DNA of 64,000 nucleotides from Saxidomus purpurata. Taxonomy: Eukaryota; Mollusca; Bivalvia; Venerida; Veneridae. Under the pieces are notes generated by a model. It had not been told where the DNA came from, searched no databases, and saw nothing but the letters and a program-made list of their open reading frames with translations. The position numbers were made by a program, and so were the translations under genes. Shown here piece by piece: positions 60,405-64,000 of this stretch. Each line of letters starts with the position of its first letter. The first letter of the stretch is position 1. The stretch spans positions 21,731,159 through 21,795,158 of the forward strand of contig JAFMSR010000009.1 of NCBI GenBank assembly GCA_022818135.1, given 5' to 3'.

Positions 60405-61020
60405 ATTTATTATTTCTTAATTAAAGTTCAAATCTGTACTGTGCAGTAGATCTACATGTTTATCATACACCTATCATTTATACATAGCAATGTACTTGCT
60501 GCGACAATCACGGACAATTCCTTCAATACTGATCAAGTGATTTGGCAATTTGTTGTTAGGATGTTTCCCGTGAGTCTACTGCCTGTTCGCGATAATAACG
60601 TTGCTTATAATGGGATCGTTGCATCTTGTTTATGCAACTTGACGTCCACCAAATGACATCACAGACAACACCTATTTGGTGCAAGCTTTTCCTTTAATGT
60701 TTTGATTAAACGTCATGAAAGGTTAAGAGCATTCGTGTAAGCAATTACCCAAAGATACATGTATACATGTATACTAGTAATAAAAGGGTGCTTGGTTGAC
60801 TTCCGTTCGCATTCGTATTATCCGATGCACGACTAGAGTAAATCCGGCATTCTTAATAACTTTACTGTTTTAATAACCCGGTTATACATATGTATCTGTT
60901 TTTCCTTTATATCCGTGGAACATGAAGAAGTCCGGGAAGAGTGGAATACTTTCAAGATATCTCTTCTGAGATTTATGATATTTTCTAGTAATGGAAAAGC
61001 GATGCTCTGGAAAATAGTTA
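60405..61020. other. Non-coding stretch
   Basis: No gene recognised. Confidence 0.4.
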
Positions 61021-61044
61021 CACTAATTCATACCATTGCCTTGT

Positions 61045-61132
61045 GACAGAAAGTGGACATGCTTTGTGGCAGAAAGTGGACATGCTTTGTGACAGAAAGT
61101 GGACATGCTTTGTGACAGAAAGTGGACATAAG
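61045..61132 (+). repeat. 23-bp tandem repeat, four copies
   Basis: 'gacagaaagtggacatgctt' plus 'tgt' at 61045, 61068, 61091 and 61114, nearly identical. Confidence 0.95.
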
Positions 61133-61400
61133 GAATGTTTCCATCTCGGACAATTGCTCTGCCATAGAAAATGGACGAAGGGATTGGCGTAGAGGGTATT
61201 CCGTTTAAGACCATTGGCTTTTCATAGAAACTGGACGCAGGGTTTATTTAGTTCAGATCGTTCAAATGTCATACGAAATGGACACAATGACTCTCTTGGA
61301 GCCTCTTTCCATCTCGGGCTGTTGCCTTGTCTAGGAAAATGCACACAAGAGCCTTGGCAGATGATATTTCCGCGACATGGCAATTGTTTGTTTCGTTTTC
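61132..61400 (+). repeat. Degenerate longer-period repeat following the 23-bp array
   Basis: The words 'tttccatctcgg', 'attgc.ctg.cata/ctagaaaa.tg', 'gaaa.tggacg/acaa' recur at about 61138, 61205, 61270 and 61310. This suggests an older array in which the 23-bp unit arose. Confidence 0.45.
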
Positions 61401-61534
61401 GTGTTTTCGCCTGTCGCCCTGCTGCCTGAAAACACGACAACCCATTGCTTTCTCGGTTTTCGTTGTATGGGGCGAAATTGCACACGCAACAATGGGAGAG
61501 ATTACTTATTTGAAAGGAGACACTGCGACAGAAC

Positions 61535-61870
61535 TAAGAGTGACCTTGACCTTGGGTGTAGGTGTAAGGGTGTTGTTTGCGACACATCCTTATGGTACGG
61601 GTACGTAATTGTCGGACTTCTGTCCAACTATGTACAGCAAATATTGCCATATAACACCATTTGAAAGGGTCGGATCCAAAAGTGTGGCCTTGATTTTGCC
61701 GGAAAGCGACTGGATTTTATGCATGACACACGCTCGTCACATGGGTAAAAGTCCTGTGGAGTTAAATTTTCATTGGTCCATGCACTAAAAAGATACATAG
61801 CGGACGGGAAAAATTGCAGCAATACACTAACTCACAGAGTTCGTGACCTTAAGTGTAACCTTGATTAGGG
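61535..61870 (+). repeat. Diverged TGACCTTGACC-class repeat
   Basis: 'agtgaccttgaccttggg', 'gcgacacatcc', 'gcatgacacacgctcgtcac' and 'cgtgaccttaagtgtaacct' resemble the units of 541-1010 in the same order, at lower similarity. Confidence 0.5.
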
Positions 61871-61879
61871 GAACATCAC

Positions 61880-62995
61880 TGCGAAACAGAAACAAGAATG
61901 GATATACGCGAATGTACGAGCACGTGTTTGAGATTATATGGGACTATGCGGGACGTATATGCGTAATACATTGTATACGGATCAAGTTAACGATCAGGTA
62001 TATGGAACATTTGTTATAAGAGATATCTACCCTATTTTAGGAGATATCTCTTTTTTGATTAAAAAGTAAATTTGTTTGCCTTATCAGAGACACAATGCAT
62101 TGTTTTCGCTTTGTAAAATACGGGTTCCACTGCATACGAGTATCAATTCAATAATTAGTTTATATGTTTGGTCATAACTTAAAATATGTCTAATGATGAA
62201 TAATTTTCTGATTTTTTTCTCTGATAACTCGATTTATTTTCAGTAATGCATGATGAAGAAATTAAATAATGATATATATCATTTTTCTTTCCAATCATTA
62301 AGTGTTTGTTAGTTTTATTATTTTTTTATTAATTTTGTGTAAGAATATAAATTATAGATTATTATCAAGCAGATGCATTAAGATCTGCATTAAGAAAGAT
62401 GCTTCGATGACGCGACTTATGTCCGAATTTGCGCAATTAAACTAAGGGCTAACATCTAAGGGGATAATGTCCGTTCACTGATTGTCTCGCTTCTATCTAA
62501 AACAGTATGTTTACATAGTTTTTAGCTCATAAATACAGTACAAGTTATTCATTTCTGTATAAACATGTTTAGTTGACAAAAATATCATCTGTATAATGTA
62601 TCAACGACTGTATGGACATGAACCAAAAATGAAAAGTCCGACCTTATGTACTAGGGTGACATTAGTTTTGTGTCATCTACATGCCTGTTCATACATGTAA
62701 CATGATCGAGCGCATCAATCCCGTCATGCATTTGAACTTTCAATTTAGAACTTTTGTCTCATTTTCACAAAGAAGAAAAGCACTACGTTAAAAGTCCTCT
62801 TGAAAATACATGTATATATATTACACTACCACCCTTGCTTGATGCTTTTTAGAAAAAAAGAATTAGGCAAAAATGTTTAGTTCTATACATAAGGACGAGT
62901 ACAAGTACTTGGCTAATAGTAACATTAAGGTAGTGGATGTGTAATGAGTACTTCCTGTTTAAGGATCATTTGGAATACTTTGGATTTTATAGCAG
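61880..62995. other. AT-rich non-coding stretch
   Basis: Includes a short inverted pair 'gagatatctaccctatttta'/'taggagatatctc' near 62019-62052. No gene recognised. Confidence 0.4.
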
Positions 62996-63004
62996 TTCCT
63001 ATTT

Positions 63005-63090
63005 TGTACTGTGGTGCAGTGGTTAGAGCGTCTGCTTTGAGATCAAGAGGTCCTGAGTTCAATCCCCGAAGGAGCCAAAACTTTTTTTCG
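63005..63090 (+). mobile_element. tRNA-like sequence, probably a SINE head or tRNA pseudogene
   Basis: 'gtggtgcagtggttagagcg' (A-box type) is followed 30 bp later by GAGTTCAATCCCC (B-box type) and, after 'ggagccaaaa', a T7 run that would stop pol III. The acceptor ends do not pair and the anticodon arm is weak, so a functional tRNA is unlikely. No SINE body was recognised. Confidence 0.5.
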
Positions 63091-63094
63091 TTAT

Positions 63095-64000
63095 TTTTTC
63101 TTTTTTAGTTATCAAACTGAATAACATGAAAAAATTAAGCCATTTTACAAGATTTGAAAACTGTATCTTAATTTTCCTTGATTTTATCAAGCTGTACAGT
63201 TACTTGAAAATACAAAAATTGACCGTGCTCATTTTTAAAAGTTGAATATCTCAAAAGTAGACGGTAAAACATTTTTATTTTTTCTTATATTTCAATTCAT
63301 ATACTACTTATAAAAGTTTTATAATCAATAGTGATGGCCCTACTCCGAATCTTTTGCTAAAGCCGTGTATTTGTACATGTGTGATATGTCTCGTGGCAAA
63401 ATTAGGAAAATTGTATACCCTCGTTTTTGGCATTATTGCATATTTTTTGTTACACATGTTAGCTTGTAGAATTATAATTCATGTTTTGTAATTCTACATT
63501 ACTTGTAGTACGTTTTGAACCTGGAAATTTTTTAAAATGTAAAAAGATACTTGCAAACATACCTATTTTAACTTTTATGGTACTTTTTAATATGGTCAGT
63601 ATTTCTAAAGTGGGGGTAGGGCAACAAAAAACGGAATTAATTTTTAATTAAACGGTGAAATGTCTTTAAATTTTGCACACTAGTCGGCTAACAGATGTAG
63701 ATCATATAAATGTTAAGTTTAATGTGTTTTGGAATAGTGTCCATTAGACCCCCAATACCTTAAGTATTTCGTTCATGACATGAGAAATCATATGAGAACT
63801 TTGTTAGATTTCCAATATTAATGAAATACTTTCAAGTCGAAGTGTCACATTTTTGTCAGTTTTATTTTAAGTAACTTATGTAGTTGCATGTTTGGCACCT
63901 CGCCTGCATAGAATATCAAAAGTGCGTTTATATTGCATCAGTAAACTTTAGATAGAAAAGGCAGGTCCTGTCAACGACTCTCCAAATGAGGCTTACATGT
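63095..64000. other. AT-rich non-coding stretch to window end
   Basis: No gene or repeat recognised. Confidence 0.4.

Noticed and set aside
63005..63080. Functional tRNA gene with a T7 terminator
   Set aside because: The acceptor ends do not match and the anticodon arm is weak.

Overview
The window looks like nuclear DNA of a marine bivalve mollusc. It is AT-rich and intron-rich, with very low coding density and many mollusc-type dispersed repeats. These include tRNA-derived SINEs with a shared central block, the tandem 'TGACCTTGACCT' repeats, a reverse-transcriptase fragment with a (TG)n 3' region, pogo- and LINE-type remnants and small TIR elements. No bacterial-style operons, rRNA or convincing functional tRNA genes were seen. 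Every identification comes from reading the sequence and from family knowledge; no database search was run.

Two spliced genes can be assembled with matching splice phases, both on the minus strand. (1) 24803-17755 is a complete 4-exon gene for a secreted 223-residue protein: signal peptide, PAN/apple-like Cys-rich module, then a C-type lectin domain lacking its second disulfide. (2) 41625-37388 holds the last two exons of an opsin: end of loop 3, TM6, TM7 with the retinal-binding lysine and NPxxY, helix 8 and a Ser/Lys-rich tail. Its earlier exons were not found. Other coding candidates are a terminal exon of a Cys-rich protein at the left edge (303-515, +), an orphan 154-residue ORF (2947-2483, -) and a few isolated exon-like segments.

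Layout. 0-9 kb: edge exon, dispersed repeats, orphan ORF, a SINE, and a decayed retroelement 3' end with a TG microsatellite. 12.9-16.3 kb: three tandem copies of a ~1.13 kb unit, each carrying the same tRNA-Thr-like SINE, with a large inverted repeat at the last junction. 16.4-24.8 kb: a LINE fragment followed by the lectin gene, whose introns hold a pogo/Tigger remnant and other repeats. 25.9-29.4 kb: 80-bp and 41-bp tandem arrays, and a SINE split by a TTAA-flanked MITE. 30.1-33.8 kb and 45.2-53 kb: two diverged copies of one non-coding segment in the same orientation, flanking the opsin 3' exons. 51.9-55.1 kb: minisatellites and the TGACCTTGA-type array. 60-62 kb: foldback element and tandem repeats. 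63 kb: another tRNA-like sequence. The rest is AT-rich non-coding sequence in which nothing more was recognised.
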